Part shown: piece by piece, positions 63,180-64,000 of the stretch
How the letters are laid out: each line of letters starts with the position of its first letter
Position numbering within the stretch: the first letter of the stretch is position 1
DNA from: Populus alba
Lineage: Eukaryota > Streptophyta > Magnoliopsida > Malpighiales > Salicaceae
Direction: 5' to 3'
Length of the DNA: 64,000 nucleotides
Assembly: GCF_005239225.2 (NCBI RefSeq)
Contig: NC_133300.1
Coordinates: forward strand, 14,599,875-14,663,874
Program-made: the position numbers and the translations under genes
The notes under the pieces: model-generated
Seen by the model: only the letters and a program-made list of their open reading frames with translations
What the model was told of the DNA's origin: nothing
Databases searched by the model: none

Positions 63180-63262
63180 TGTTAGAGAATAATATAAATC
63201 ATATCTTAGGACCTGTGCACCTTGACAGTTTAAGCTATTGGATTGAGATGGTTTTTTGAACA
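63180..63262 (+). mobile_element. Solo LTR of the TRIM family
   Basis: It starts TGTTAGAGAATAATATAAAT and ends TTTTTTGAACA, matching the 78-bp LTRs at 38942 and 39155 along its length. It is flanked on both sides by AAAAA (63175-63179 and 63263-63267), a 5-bp target duplication. A solo LTR is the usual trace of recombination between the two LTRs of one element. Confidence 0.78.
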
Positions 63263-64000
63263 AAAAAGATTTACGCGTAAATTGCTTGCCCTTGTTAGAG
63301 GATTCCTCGCATGCAAACCTTTGGCATCTAAATAAAGACCAGAAGACATTCAAAGCAAATGTGACTTTAAATATGTAGTTGGCAGGTAAGTTTGTGTTTT
63401 GATGGCATCTAGCTAAGTCAGGAAAGCATCATTGCATGAACTGCAATCTTTACCAAAAGCACATATTCATGCTTTGACTACATGAACAAGCATGTGCTTT
63501 CAAATTTATGTCAAGACATATGCTAGTGGAAACTCAACAAAAAAACTCTTCTTTCCAATGTATGTCTGCCTACTCTAATCCACAAAACCTAGCAAAATCA
63601 TTGTTCAGGTTTCTCCATAACCTCAATGTGGGGATCTTGTCATAATTTTATCTGGGTTTTCTTGGTTTCAGACAAGGGAGACTCTAGTTCTAATTATATG
63701 GTCCAATTCCATCCCAATCTGCCTTAATTTCACACGGGAAGGAGTGGAAATGTACCATGAATGCATCAATTACTATGCTTAATATATGAAGCTATCAAAT
63801 CAAACAAGTGAATTTGCTTTGCTCTTCATTATAAAGATTTTGTGGAGTAGGAAACAAGGGGTTTTTTTTATATATAATTAAACTTTATATGTATACGGTT
63901 ATCACCCAAAATGATAACATATAATTAAACTTTACTATTTCTTGGAGTATATATTATAATGAATCAGGAAATCTTAGAAGCAAGTGGAATTACTAAAAGA
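63263..64000. other. Intergenic, no supported gene
   Basis: I see no exon, RNA gene or repeat with clear boundaries up to the window end. Confidence 0.5.

Noticed and set aside
1..64000. An integrated virus or autonomous retrotransposon with polymerase genes
   Set aside because: I saw no reverse transcriptase, integrase, transposase or capsid motif in any frame; only short non-autonomous elements are visible.

Overview
This is a nuclear genomic window from a dicot plant. It is very AT-rich, has intron-containing genes with GT-AG splice sites, long gene-poor stretches and many small non-autonomous transposable elements. The repeat style and the gene set suggest Populus or a close Salicaceae relative. 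That is an inference from recognition, not a database result.

Layout. 1-24 kb holds no gene I can defend. It contains microsatellites, dispersed AT-rich repeats, a tandem array at 13.85-14.65 kb, a CACTA-type element at 19.1-20.5 kb, a four-unit tandem array at 21.5-22.9 kb, and one weak small secreted-peptide candidate at 9.34 kb. 24.6-27.7 kb is a nine-exon CYP85A brassinosteroid C-6 oxidase gene (+) whose sixth exon carries indels ending in an in-frame stop. 28-32 kb is a gene-fragment zone: two PER1-like exons on the minus strand, one of them split by a 1.03 kb inverted-repeat element with a 5-6 bp target duplication, next to a MITE. 34-41 kb is repeat territory: a second MITE copy, a second CACTA element with a perfect 3-bp target duplication, a SINE and a TRIM retroelement.

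41.5-62.7 kb is the gene-rich part. An RGP/UDP-arabinopyranose mutase gene (+, 4 exons, intact) converges on a TRM1 tRNA (guanine-26) dimethyltransferase gene (-, 12 exons, intact). TRM1 intron 10 is filled by ten ~300 bp tandem repeats that carry decayed copies of the exon-10 end and its splice donor. A MIR482-family hairpin lies at 55.6-55.7 kb (-), with a TATA box just upstream. An R2R3-MYB gene (+) at 58.6-59.7 kb has lost a core tryptophan and is frameshifted. A tRNA-Ile(AAU) gene (-) at 60.4 kb lies divergently to a small DnaJ-type zinc-finger gene (+). A solo LTR of the same TRIM family sits at 63.2 kb.

The genes are unrelated housekeeping, hormone and regulatory genes and do not form a cluster. 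Three loci (CYP85A, PER1, MYB) show visible damage. I see no previously undescribed multi-gene system. The most unusual structures are the exon-derived array in TRM1, the element-split PER1 exon and the broken CYP85A.
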